64,000 nucleotides of DNA. Source: Brenneria sp. hezel4-2-4. GTDB taxonomy: Bacteria > Pseudomonadota > Gammaproteobacteria > Enterobacterales > Enterobacteriaceae. The position numbers were made by a program, and so were the translations under genes. Of the stretch, positions 27,861 to 42,484 are shown piece after piece. The stretch covers positions 825,801-889,800 of the forward strand of contig NZ_JABJXS010000001.1 in the NCBI RefSeq assembly GCF_013155275.1, in the 5' to 3' direction. The notes beneath the pieces were generated by a model. The model was given only the letters and a program-made list of their open reading frames with translations, was not told the origin of the DNA and did not search any database. Every line of letters starts with the position of its first letter. Positions within the stretch are counted from its first letter, which is position 1.

Positions 27861-28697
27861 CTATTTTGAATTATTGTTCAGTCGATTGATATGAATAGTC
27901 AAAAACATGATTTCATCCGTTGTCAACTGATATTGATAGTGTCGCTCAACATAATTGTAAACTCGCATCGCACAGGCATAGGCCGTCTGCATTATTTCTT
28001 TTATGCCTTCATAAATACTGTCATCGGCATGGCTTACCGCATTCCGATTGAATAATCGTAATGCAAAAAACTTCAAGTGCGTAATGAAACGTTGGTAATC
28101 GATGGAATTTTCATCGTATTTAATACGCAGGTCATATTTTACAATGGTTAATATATCCTTAATAAGCGTAGCGCTTTGCACGGTGCTTTGCATATCGGTG
28201 TTGTTTTTCGCATTAACCAGATGCAGCGCGATAAATCCCGCTTCATCGTCGGGTAAACGGACTTGCAGTTTTTCCTCTATAATATCCAACGCGCGCAAAC
28301 CGACGGAAAACTCTTTCGGATAGAAGAGCTTAATTTCCCACAGCAATTGATTATGAATTTTCATGTCGCTTTTAAAGCGTTTGACCGAAAAATTAATATG
28401 GTCGCTCAAGGCCAGAAACAGCGTATCCTGTAATTCAATATCCAATGCACTACGCGCCAGCACAATGATCTGTTCGGTAATATTCAGATAGACGGGAGGA
28501 ATTTCCGCCAGAATTTCCGCAAAAAAAGCGTTCAGCCCGCCGCTGGTTTTGAGAAAACGGCTCTCGATCATCTTTTCATCCACACAATCGCCATTTTTCT
28601 TGCCAAAACCAATGCCGCGCCCCAGTGCTACGCACTCTTCTCCTTTGTCTGTCACCGCCAGCACCGCATTATTGCTTAATATTCTGTTTATTTTCAT
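27861..28697 (-). CDS. bglG: BglG-family transcriptional antiterminator
   Basis: A 278-residue protein, the same length as E. coli BglG. The RNA-binding CAT domain (about residues 1-60) reads MKINRILSNNAVLAVTDKG and ALGRGIGFGKKNGD. Two PTS regulation domains follow, with LSDHINFSVKRF and GFIALHLVNAK in the first and ERHYQYQLTTDEIMFLTIHI in the second, carrying the regulatory histidines. Unphosphorylated or HPr-phosphorylated dimers bind RAT RNA and block the terminator, while EII phosphorylation inactivates them. The ATG at 28697 is chosen because conservation begins there. It is last after the glucosidase and PTS genes, an order unlike E. coli bglGFB. Noticeably A+T-rich. Confidence 0.92.
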   Translation of the reverse strand: MKINRILSNNAVLAVTDKGEECVALGRGIGFGKKNGDCVDEKMIESRFLKTSGGLNAFFAEILAEIPPVYLNITEQIIVLARSALDIELQDTLFLALSDHINFSVKRFKSDMKIHNQLLWEIKLFYPKEFSVGLRALDIIEEKLQVRLPDDEAGFIALHLVNAKNNTDMQSTVQSATLIKDILTIVKYDLRIKYDENSIDYQRFITHLKFFALRLFNRNAVSHADDSIYEGIKEIMQTAYACAMRVYNYVERHYQYQLTTDEIMFLTIHINRLNNNSK

Positions 28698-28877
28698 TAT
28701 GACGCCTGTATGGTTGTTCCGGCGGGGCAACAAGTCCCGGTATCGACCGTTGCCCTGCTCGTATTCTGCTGTCATCCTTGTGTCTTGATTCACCCACTGC
28801 GGACACAGTCTACGCCATTATAGGTAGGTAATAACCTGACGATGCTTGTCCGCACCCTTTTTCAGTCTGCATCATAA

Positions 28878-30910
<2,033 letters not shown>

Positions 30911-30915
<5 letters not shown>

Positions 30916-30950
30916 TCTCGCCCAGAAGATCAACGCTTCTGGTGACGTCC
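30911..30950 (-). promoter_or_regulatory. RAT: RAT site 2, with an extended apical stem
   Basis: The minus strand starts GGACGTCACC and ends GGGCGAGACCTGG, matching the 5' and 3' conserved arms of the other two RAT sites here. The middle is eight bases longer and contains its own stem (CCAGAAG...CTTCTGG). Position directly over the terminator arm supports the assignment. Confidence 0.65.
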
Positions 30951-31529
30951 AATGGGTTACTTGTAGCAAGTCCGTGCCGAGAAAGCCACTGCTATGTTTT
31001 ATTTTGTGAAAAGTATCACTAAATTTTTACCAGGGCATCAACAAAAGCCCGCGTCCCAACGTATCGCGTACCGTCCCTGGTAAGCTTGCCATATTACGCC
31101 GAGAGCAATCCGCGCAATATGGCATGTCCATGACTTCCCTGAAAACGGCTTGTCTCTTCGTCACAACTCAGGAAGAAACGCCGAGCAACGGTTTGTTTTT
31201 CCCTTTGGCGTAAAAGGGGCTGAGTCGGGGGAGGCCTTTAGGATGAGCCGCAGGGATGCGGCTCAAGCCAGTGCCGCGTCAGGAACGCGTCACTGGCGGT
31301 CCGTCAAAAGGACTCCCCCGGCGAAGGCATCGCGTAGCGACCCCGTTCCGCCCAAAAGCCAGAGGTCAAGGAGCTGCGGCGATTGAGCGCTCCTTGTCGG
31401 GCGCGTGCTACGACGTGGCATGAAAATACCTTTCTTTTCGCGCACGAAATAGCTCTGAACCCACATATTTACCATTATCGGTAAATATGTGAATAAGAGA
31501 CAAGAAACGACAGGGATTAACCCGCAATA
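30951..31529. repeat. Structured intergenic repeats between glucosidase and PTS genes
   Basis: This gene-free stretch holds a series of palindromes. TTACCAGGG...CCCTGGTAA lies near 31027-31083 and GCCATATT...AATATGGC at about 31087-31122. At 31226-31320 is a branched structure: outer CGGGGGA/TCCCCCG, inner GAGCCGCA-GGGA-TGCGGCTC (31245-31264) and GCCAGTG...CACTGGC (31267-31297). AAGGAGC...GCTCCTT follows. No open frame is convincing. It resembles dispersed palindromic repeats of enterobacterial genomes, possibly transcribed as structured RNA. Confidence 0.55.
31462..31491. repeat. Perfect 12-base inverted repeat after the glucosidase gene
   Basis: CACATATTTACC, six bases, then GGTAAATATGTG: a perfect palindromic stem with no T-run on either side. 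It lies 38 bases beyond the glucosidase stop. It may protect the 3' end of the mRNA, terminate weakly, or be an operator for the downstream PTS gene. Confidence 0.8.
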
Positions 31530-33005
<1,476 letters not shown>

Positions 33006-33012
<7 letters not shown>

Positions 33013-33038
33013 TCGCTCAGGTTGCCCCGATAACGTCC
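33006..33038 (-). promoter_or_regulatory. RAT: RAT site 1 for a BglG-type antiterminator
   Basis: The minus strand reads GGACGTTATCGGGGCAACCT, then GAGCGAAACCTGA, sharing the GGACGT start and GCGAAACCTG end with RAT 3 and having the same length to within one base. It overlaps the 5' arm of the terminator. Confidence 0.8.
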
Positions 33039-33048
33039 TCTACCCACA

Positions 33049-33077
33049 GTTATAGCGGCTAACGCGGCCTAACTCAA
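33049..33077 (-). promoter_or_regulatory. Promoter of the beta-glucoside locus
   Basis: The minus strand has TTGAGT (33077-33072), a 17-base spacer and TATAAC (33054-33049): a good sigma-70 promoter. Transcription would begin near 33042, just before RAT 1, as expected for an antiterminator-controlled leader. I saw no clear CRP site. Confidence 0.7.
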
Positions 33078-33130
33078 GCGCCCAGCGATGATCTCTTGAT
33101 CGGTGTCTGAAATTTAATAGAGGAATTCAC

Positions 33131-33156
33131 TCTCGGCCCGGCTCGCCGGGCCGAGA
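33131..33156 (-). terminator. Hairpin after katG
   Basis: TCTCGGCCCGG, four bases, CCGGGCCGAGA: a perfect, very stable 11-base stem 37 bases past the katG stop. There is no T-run, so termination strength is uncertain. Confidence 0.55.
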
Positions 33157-33192
33157 ATGTTCAGACGCGATGGGTTAACATCGCGCTACGGA

Positions 33193-35751
<2,559 letters not shown>

Positions 35752-36627
35752 TTACCGGGGTGATTGACGCGCCATGCCCCTGCGCGAAGGCAGCTTCACC
35801 ACCGCGATGAAGGTTCCGCCAATCACCAGCACGGCGCCGGCCAGTTTATAGGCATTCAGGCTATCGCCCATCAGCACTACGCCCATGCCGATGGCAAACA
35901 CCGGGCTTAACAACGAGAACGGGATAATCTGGTTCACCGGATAACGTTTTAACAGCCAGTACCAGAGCGAGTACGCCACCAGCGACGCGCCGATGGCGCT
36001 GTAAAACACCGCAAACCAGCCTCGCCATGACGCATCCGCCAACGCCCCGATCTGATCGGTCTCAAACACCAGCGACGCCAAACCGACAAGCGGGATGGCA
36101 AAAAACGACATCCACCCGGCCATGGTCACCGGATGGATATTGACCGAGGATTTAACAATAATATTGCTCACCGCCCACCCCATGGCGCTGATAAGCAGTA
36201 AGATGACGGCGCTCCACGACGCGGCCGTCGGACTGCCTGAAATCACCACCGCGCCGCTCAGCGAAACCGCGATCCCCAGACACTGCACCAGACGCAGCTT
36301 TTCATTAAGAAATAGCGCCGCGATGATCATGGCGAACGGCGTGCCTAACTGGACGAGCACTGCCGCGGTGCCGGCATCGGTAAAACGCATACCGACAAAT
36401 AGCAGCGCGAAATGCAACAGCCCGAAGGTCAATGCCAGCCACAGCATCGTTTTCAACTGTTCGCGGTTTATCCGCGTGAAGGGAACAATCAGTAGGGCGA
36501 CGACGACAAACCGCAGCAACGTTAAAAATAGCGGCGGCAACTCCGCGATACCCATTTTGATGGCGATAACATTGAATGCCCACATGAAGACAACCAGTAA
36601 AACAATGAACACATGCCCTAACGCCAC
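35752..36627 (-). CDS. EamA/DMT-family metabolite exporter
   Basis: A 291-residue inner-membrane protein with ten predicted helices arranged as two EamA repeats (about residues 5-135 and 145-280). The family sequence VFMWAFNVIAIKMGIAELPP opens the first and VAYSLWYWLLKRYPVNQIIPF lies in the second. It begins at a GTG with AAGG eight bases upstream. Relatives export amino acids such as cysteine/O-acetylserine; the actual substrate is unknown. It follows gdhA after about 100 bases, and whether the two are co-transcribed is unclear. Confidence 0.85.
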   Translation of the reverse strand: MALGHVFIVLLVVFMWAFNVIAIKMGIAELPPLFLTLLRFVVVALLIVPFTRINREQLKTMLWLALTFGLLHFALLFVGMRFTDAGTAAVLVQLGTPFAMIIAALFLNEKLRLVQCLGIAVSLSGAVVISGSPTAASWSAVILLLISAMGWAVSNIIVKSSVNIHPVTMAGWMSFFAIPLVGLASLVFETDQIGALADASWRGWFAVFYSAIGASLVAYSLWYWLLKRYPVNQIIPFSLLSPVFAIGMGVVLMGDSLNAYKLAGAVLVIGGTFIAVVKLPSRRGMARQSPR

Positions 36628-36728
36628 AATGTTAACCTTTTATATAAAGAAACAGGCAGCCTCTCACCCATCCGAGTGAGAGGCTATGCGAACCACCCCG
36701 GCGATATGAACCTGCGGGCAAATCCGAC

Positions 36729-38000
36729 TCAGGGATACAACCCGCGTTCTTTACGCGCCATCAATATCCTTTCGCAGGCGACCGCATAAGCGGCGGTACG
36801 CAGCGTCACCTGTAGCTTATCCGCTTTTTGCCATACGGCATCCAGGGCATTTTTCATGATGTGATCCAGCCGGTTATTAATCTCGTCCTCGCTCCAGAAA
36901 AAGCTGGAAAAATCCTGCACCCATTCGAAATAGCTGACCGTTACCCCGCCGGCATTACAAACCACATCGGGCACCACCACGATATTGCGCTGACGCAAAA
37001 TATCATCGGCTTCAGGGAAGGTCGGGCCATTGGCGCCCTCAAGCACCAGCCGGCATGACAAGTTGGCCGCTCTTTGCGGCGTGATTTGCCCTTCCAGCGC
37101 CGCCGGGATCAGAATATCAAATTCCTGCAACCAGAAATCATCACTGCGGATAACGTCGGCCTGGGGATAACCGGCGATGGCGCCGTGCGATTGCTGCCAG
37201 GCCATTAATGCGGGAATGTTAATGCCGTCCGCGTGATAGAGCGTTGCGCTGTGATCCTGTACCGCCACGACCTTCGCCCCCTGCCTGGCGAATAGCATCG
37301 CCGCGATGCTGCCCACATTGCCGAACCCCTGCACCGCCACGCGGGCGCCATCAAGGGATAAGCCAATGTTGTCAGCCGCCGCGCAGCCGGTGACAAACAC
37401 CCCGCGTCCGGTGGCGCTGACGCGACCGAGAGAACCGCCCAGATGAATGGGTTTACCGGTCACGACGCCGGTTGTGGTGGCGCCGACATTCATCGAGTAG
37501 GTATCCATCATCCATGCCATGATCTGCCCGTTGGTGCCGACATCCGGCGCCGGGATATCCTGCTGCGGGCCTATCACGCCGCCAATCTCGCTGGTATAAC
37601 GGCGGGTCAGGCGCTCAAGCTCTTTAACCGACAATGCTTTCGGATCGACGCGGATCCCGCCTTTGGCTCCGCCGAACGGCAGGTTCAGTACCGCGCTCTT
37701 GATCGTCATCCAGGCCGAAAGCGCCATAACCTCATCCAGCGAGACGTCAGGATGAAAGCGGACGCCGCCTTTGCCCGGTCCGCGTGATAAATTGTGCTGT
37801 ACCCGGTAACCCTCAAAATGTCGAATGCTGCCGTCATCCATTTCCAGAGGAATATCCACAATCAGCGTCCGTTTGGGATGGCGCAACGTATCGATCCATT
37901 CGCCTAACTCACCGAGGTACGGCGACACGCGTTCAATTTGTGATAAATAGGTGGCCCACGCAGAGGACTTATCTGCCGAAACATAAGACAGTGTGCTCAT
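36729..38000 (-). CDS. gdhA: Glu/Leu/Phe/Val-type dehydrogenase (glutamate dehydrogenase)
   Basis: A 423-residue amino-acid dehydrogenase. The substrate loop [18 protein letters not shown] and [14 protein letters not shown] (catalytic Lys) come first, then [14 protein letters not shown] (catalytic Asp), then the Rossmann loop [14 protein letters not shown] near residue 215. It interconverts 2-oxoglutarate plus ammonia and glutamate, or possibly a related pair. The sequence resembles the approximately 420-residue NAD-type more than the 450-residue E. coli GdhA, so the cofactor and direction are not certain. Confidence 0.9.
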   Translation of the reverse strand: MSTLSYVSADKSSAWATYLSQIERVSPYLGELGEWIDTLRHPKRTLIVDIPLEMDDGSIRHFEGYRVQHNLSRGPGKGGVRFHPDVSLDEVMALSAWMTIKSAVLNLPFGGAKGGIRVDPKALSVKELERLTRRYTSEIGGVIGPQQDIPAPDVGTNGQIMAWMMDTYSMNVGATTTGVVTGKPIHLGGSLGRVSATGRGVFVTGCAAADNIGLSLDGARVAVQGFGNVGSIAAMLFARQGAKVVAVQDHSATLYHADGINIPALMAWQQSHGAIAGYPQADVIRSDDFWLQEFDILIPAALEGQITPQRAANLSCRLVLEGANGPTFPEADDILRQRNIVVVPDVVCNAGGVTVSYFEWVQDFSSFFWSEDEINNRLDHIMKNALDAVWQKADKLQVTLRTAAYAVACERILMARKERGLYP

Positions 38001-38114
38001 GATTAACTATACCTGCTGATTTAGTTGAAAAACATCATCATTTACCTGAAGAACGGACGTAAGAATCCCTCGCCGCGCGGCGATAGTCAGTTCAATAAGC
38101 CAGGGTGTCGTTTT

Positions 38115-38720
38115 TTACCGTATCCGGCTGGTCGCGGCCGTCACCGGTTTAACCTCCGCCCAACCTTTAAGGCCGCCGATAAGCACCGACATTAACTGCG
38201 TGCCGACTTCCCTTTCACTCAGGCCGACGGTATCCATCAGGTCAAAGATCTCCCGCGGATCAAACAGGATGTTCCACAGGAAGACGGCTTTATCGCCGAT
38301 GTCCGGCAGCGCCATTTCGGCCATCGCCTCGCGCAGCGGCGGCCTGACGGCATCGGCCTGTACCAGAAGATAATCGGCGCCTTCCCACAGGCGCTCCAGA
38401 TAGCCGCGCCGGTTACGCATCGGCACCATCGCCGCCCCGCGCTCACGCACCAGCTTGATCCAGTAACGGCAAACCTTTTCCAGCCGCTCCAGGCCGGTGC
38501 AGGTTTGCCGCTCGCTGAACGCCAACAACAGTGCCCCCACATCGCGCCGATAGGTATTCAACACCTCTTCAACCGATGAAAACTGGCGATATGCGGTCGC
38601 CACCGATACTTGCGCCTCCACAGCAATCTCGGACAGGCTGATCGGCCCCTCCGCCACCTCAAACAACCGGGCGGCCGCCTGAATCAGACTTTTGCGATTT
38701 CGTTCGGTATCACTGCGCAT
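38115..38720 (-). CDS. TetR-family transcriptional regulator
   Basis: A 201-residue regulator. The N-terminal helix-turn-helix (about residues 8-55) reads NRKSLIQAAARLFEVAEGPI and IAVEAQVSVATAYRQFSS. The C-terminal ligand domain is unique to its subgroup and gives no clue to its effector. GGAG precedes the ATG. It lies 55 bases after the aminotransferase gene in the same direction, so it is probably the local regulator of the hydantoinase-type operon upstream. Confidence 0.85.
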   Translation of the reverse strand: MRSDTERNRKSLIQAAARLFEVAEGPISLSEIAVEAQVSVATAYRQFSSVEEVLNTYRRDVGALLLAFSERQTCTGLERLEKVCRYWIKLVRERGAAMVPMRNRRGYLERLWEGADYLLVQADAVRPPLREAMAEMALPDIGDKAVFLWNILFDPREIFDLMDTVGLSEREVGTQLMSVLIGGLKGWAEVKPVTAATSRIR

Positions 38721-38775
38721 AATCCCACTCCATACGATGCAAATTAATGTATTACACTGTTGTTGCTTTTGTTTG

Positions 38776-39939
38776 TTAACTCAGCATCGCCAGGCCGCGC
38801 TTCAGTCTGGCGACGCCTTCGGCGATGGCCTCTTTACTGGCCGCATAGGATAGACGCAAATGACTTTCCCCCGCCGCGCCGAATTCGCTGCCCGGACGAA
38901 CGGCAAGGCCTTGTTCACGCAGCAGCCCCACCATATCAATGGCCGGGATCGGCAATGAATAAGACGGGAAGCAGTAAAACGCCCCTTCCGGCTGATTGAG
39001 CGCCAAGCCGGGAATAGCCGATAAGCCGTCCATCATCAGCGCGCGACGCTCGCGGTAGACCGCATACATCCGTTTCACGTCATCTCCACAGGATTTTAAC
39101 GCCACCAGCGCCGCCCGTTGCACCGCCGTGTTGACGGAGCCATTCAGGGTATTGTGCACGCGCGCCGCCGCCGTAATCATATCAGCCGGCCCCGCCAGAT
39201 ACCCTACCCGCCAGCCCGTCATGGCATAACTTTTCGAGAAAGTCTGACAGTACAGGGTGCGGCCTTTGAAAGCGGGAACCTGCAATACCGACGTAAAGGC
39301 CTGGTCGGTAAAGACTAAATCACTGTAGGCCTCATCGGCAATCACCAGCGTACCGGTCTTGCGGACAATACGGCCCAGCGTTTCGATCTCGCGCTGGCTA
39401 TGGACAATCCCGGTCGGGTTTCCCGGGTTACAGAAGATGAACAAGCGCGCGCCTTCCATCATGCTTTCCAGCAGTTCAAGATCCCAGTGTAAATCGGCGC
39501 GGCAGGGCATCGGCAGACAAACGCCGCCCGCCATATTCACCAGATCGGCGTACAGCGAATAGGTCGGATCGGGGATAACCACCCGGTCGCCGGGATTGAC
39601 GATAGACAAAATCGCCGCCGCCAACCCGCCGGTGCCGCCGTGAGTGACCAGGATCTCGCCGTTGCCGACCGGATCGCCGGACAGTGAGGAAACCTGTTCG
39701 GCCAACGCCTGGCAAAGCAGTTTGTCGCCCAACAGCGGGGCATAGTGGGTGTAACCCTGCTGTAAGGCCTCCGCCGCGGCGGCGATGATGCGCGGCGGCG
39801 TATCAAAATCAGGCTCGCCCATCGCCAGCGACACCATATCGCTGCTCGACGGAGGTTGTTGCACGCGTAATGAGGTGCTCTCTACGCGTAATACGGCGTT
39901 AGACGCCTTGAAGCGCGGGACGGATGTTGAAGAACTCAT
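38776..39939 (-). CDS. PLP-dependent class I/II aminotransferase
   Basis: A 387-residue fold-type I aminotransferase related to aspartate aminotransferases. SLAMGEPDFDTPP, YTHYAPLLGDK, the cofactor residues NPGNPTG (about 171-177) and ADEAYSDL (Asp202), the Schiff-base Lys236 in TFSKSYAMTGWRVGY, and the C-terminal LRLSYAAS (substrate-binding Arg) are all present. It is the last enzyme of the operon headed by the RraA and transporter genes. It may transaminate the acid released by the oxoprolinase-like pair; that is inference. Confidence 0.87.
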   Translation of the reverse strand: MSSSTSVPRFKASNAVLRVESTSLRVQQPPSSSDMVSLAMGEPDFDTPPRIIAAAAEALQQGYTHYAPLLGDKLLCQALAEQVSSLSGDPVGNGEILVTHGGTGGLAAAILSIVNPGDRVVIPDPTYSLYADLVNMAGGVCLPMPCRADLHWDLELLESMMEGARLFIFCNPGNPTGIVHSQREIETLGRIVRKTGTLVIADEAYSDLVFTDQAFTSVLQVPAFKGRTLYCQTFSKSYAMTGWRVGYLAGPADMITAAARVHNTLNGSVNTAVQRAALVALKSCGDDVKRMYAVYRERRALMMDGLSAIPGLALNQPEGAFYCFPSYSLPIPAIDMVGLLREQGLAVRPGSEFGAAGESHLRLSYAASKEAIAEGVARLKRGLAMLS

Positions 39940-39989
39940 TTCTCACCTTATCTTAATGATATTCATGGTTAATCATTGGGCTGCGGAGC

Positions 39990-40799
39990 TTAGCGATAGT
40001 TTTCCCTTTCGGCGCGACATTCCGGCGGCGCGCCTTTCCAGCGGCTCACCTCAAGATCGCCGGAGATGTCGCGCTGGTAGGCCGGCGCAACGATCAGTTC
40101 TTCAATCACGGTGCGCGGCGGCAATGCCGCACACAGTAAAATAGCTTCAGCCACATCCTCCGGCTGTACCATGGTCTCACGCACGCTCTTGACCGGCGGG
40201 TTGGCGCGGTTGTCCATGATCGGCGTATTCACCTCGCCCGGTAAAATGCAGGTGGCGCGGATCCCCTGATTGCGAAACGTGTTGTGCAGATAGGTCATGA
40301 AATTACGCACGCCGGCTTTCGCAGCGCCATAGGCCGCGCCGCCCAGTAAATTCGGCCGTAGCGCGGCGAGGGAGGACACTGTAATAATGCTGCCGCCGCC
40401 GCGTTGCAGCATGTCGGGCAGCACCGCCTGAGTCAGCAGGAACACGGCCTTCAGGTTCACATCCTGCACCTGTTGCCACTCATCCTCTTCAATCCAGCGG
40501 GCGTTCAATACCTTGCTGGCGCTGCCGGCATTGTTGACCAGAATATCCACCGCCCCCAGTTGTTCAATCGTCCAATTCACCAGACTCACCACCTGGGATT
40601 TTTGTTCGATATGCGCGGCATGCACCCAGGCCTCTCCCCCTTGCTCGCGGATACCCGCGGCCACCTGATCCAGCACCGTCTGCCGACGCCCGACCAGCAC
40701 TACTTTAGCCCCTTTCGCCGCCAGCAGTTCGGCGGTGCTGCGGCCGATCCCGCTCCCCGCGCCGGTAACGATGGCGACTTTGCCAAGTAAAGCATTCAT
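39990..40799 (-). CDS. Short-chain dehydrogenase/reductase
   Basis: A 269-residue classical SDR. The cofactor motif is VTGAGSGIGRS at residues 11-21, NNAG lies at about 89-92, and the catalytic set is Ser142 or 143 (ITVSSLAAL), Tyr157 and Lys161 (YGAAKAG). LPGEVNTPI follows as usual. I chose the ATG at 40799 because GGAG sits six bases upstream. It lies two bases after the HyuB gene end, so it is translationally linked to it. The substrate is unknown. Confidence 0.88.
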   Translation of the reverse strand: MNALLGKVAIVTGAGSGIGRSTAELLAAKGAKVVLVGRRQTVLDQVAAGIREQGGEAWVHAAHIEQKSQVVSLVNWTIEQLGAVDILVNNAGSASKVLNARWIEEDEWQQVQDVNLKAVFLLTQAVLPDMLQRGGGSIITVSSLAALRPNLLGGAAYGAAKAGVRNFMTYLHNTFRNQGIRATCILPGEVNTPIMDNRANPPVKSVRETMVQPEDVAEAILLCAALPPRTVIEELIVAPAYQRDISGDLEVSRWKGAPPECRAERENYR

Positions 40800-40801
40800 A
40801 G

Positions 40802-42484
40802 TTATCTCCACTCCGTGTTGTCGAGGCTAAAACCGTAATCGCGCAATGCCCCTTCCGCCGTGATATAGCCTTGCTGTAGATCGTACACAATGGCCTCTTT
40901 CGCTCGCTCGGCGACCGGCATTTTTCCGCCGCCGCCGGGCATCTGGATAGTGACTTCATCGCCGGGGAACACATCATGACGTCCCACCGGTTTTTCCAAC
41001 TGCCGTCCGTTAATGGCGATGTAGTTCGGCGCCCCGGCCTGCCCCCCCAGCACCCCCTGCGCCGGATGTTTCTGGCGCGAATAGAACATGCTGTGCGACA
41101 GCGGAAATTTGCCCAGATTGCGGATCACCATGCGCTGCGCCAGCCCGCCGCGATAGCGCCCTGCGCCGCCGGAGTCCGGGACAATGGCCTTTTGCAGGAA
41201 CAGCAGCGGCGTCGCGGATTCAATCAGTTCGATCGGCGTCGACGACATGTTGCCGGGGAACCCGGTCACGATGCCGTCGGCGTGCGGTCGCGCCCCGGTG
41301 CCGCCGTTGACGCACAGGCTTTCCACGAAACGCCGGCCGTCGTCCAGTTGACCGGCGAACACGTCGCAGGTGACCGGCGCGCTGCCGGAGTGGCCCATTA
41401 CGCGCTCCGGCATCACCTCGGCCAGCGCGGAGAAAATGGCGGCATGCGCCATGTGGCCGACGCGGTTACGCATCTCGACGGCGCAAGGCGGTCGCGCATT
41501 GGCGATCGAGCCTTCCGGGGCAGTCACGGTAATCGATTTGAAACAACCTTCATTGTTCGGCAGATGCGGCTCCAGCAGACACTTCAGCGGATAGACGCTG
41601 TAGGCGTAGGTAAATGACATCGGGCAGTTGCTGCCAAACAGCGATTCGTCGGACGAGCCGGTATAGTCGATAACCACATTGCTCCCCTCAACGATCACCG
41701 CGACGTGCAAATGGATATCGCCTTCATAGTCGCCGATATCGACAGAGGCCTCGTAGCGGCCATCCGGCACCGCCAGAATCGCCTTGCGCATCGCATTTTC
41801 CGTTAGCGAATGGATCTTCTCCGCCAGCGGTTCGACGCGGCTGATGTGCAGATCGTCCATCAGTGCCAGCAGGCCGTCGGCGCCAATCTGGTTAGCCGCC
41901 AGCATGGCATGCAGATCGCCCTGCACCTGATCCGGCGAGCGCACGTTGGCCAGCAGCAAATCCAGCAGTTGCTGATTCACTTCACCGGCCACGATCAGCT
42001 TGCTCGGCGGGATCAAAAAGCCTTCTTCATAGATGTCGCGCGACGACCCCATATTCAGCGAGCCGCCGATATCGGACATATGCGCCGCCGAACCGGTAAA
42101 GGCCACCAGTTCGCCGTCACGGAAAACCGGCGTCACAATGGTGACATCATTCAGGTGACCGGTGCCCAGCCAGGGATCGTTGGTGATCAGGCTGTCTCCC
42201 GGCTTCAGCGTTTCAGCCGGGAATTTCGCCAGCAGATGACGCACCGTGGCGGGCATAGTGCCGATAAAAACCGGTACGCTGGCCTTCGGCTGCGCCAGTG
42301 AATGGCCTTGCGCATCCATCAACAGGCAGGAGTAATCGCCCACTTCACGGATAATGCTGGAGAACGCCATGCTGATTAACGTTGCCGCCGCTTCTTCAGA
42401 AATGCTGACCAGACGATCCCAGGTGATGCGCAGGCTGATGGGATCGTTCAGGAAATCGAGGTTGTCTTCAGTACGGGTATTCAT
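40802..42484 (-). CDS. hyuB: Hydantoinase/oxoprolinase subunit B
   Basis: A 560-residue HyuB-family protein. The true start is the ATG at 42484, which overlaps the TGA of the A subunit (TGATG); a longer in-frame reading starts inside that gene. LITNDPWLGTGHLNDVTIVT, GSAAHMSDIGGSLN, MRNRVGHMAHAA and PDSGGAGRYRGGLAQRMVIR are family hallmarks. With subunit A it forms an ATP-dependent amidase that opens cyclic amides such as hydantoins or 5-oxoproline, or an acetone-carboxylase-like enzyme. Confidence 0.88.
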   Translation of the reverse strand: MNTRTEDNLDFLNDPISLRITWDRLVSISEEAAATLISMAFSSIIREVGDYSCLLMDAQGHSLAQPKASVPVFIGTMPATVRHLLAKFPAETLKPGDSLITNDPWLGTGHLNDVTIVTPVFRDGELVAFTGSAAHMSDIGGSLNMGSSRDIYEEGFLIPPSKLIVAGEVNQQLLDLLLANVRSPDQVQGDLHAMLAANQIGADGLLALMDDLHISRVEPLAEKIHSLTENAMRKAILAVPDGRYEASVDIGDYEGDIHLHVAVIVEGSNVVIDYTGSSDESLFGSNCPMSFTYAYSVYPLKCLLEPHLPNNEGCFKSITVTAPEGSIANARPPCAVEMRNRVGHMAHAAIFSALAEVMPERVMGHSGSAPVTCDVFAGQLDDGRRFVESLCVNGGTGARPHADGIVTGFPGNMSSTPIELIESATPLLFLQKAIVPDSGGAGRYRGGLAQRMVIRNLGKFPLSHSMFYSRQKHPAQGVLGGQAGAPNYIAINGRQLEKPVGRHDVFPGDEVTIQMPGGGGKMPVAERAKEAIVYDLQQGYITAEGALRDYGFSLDNTEWR

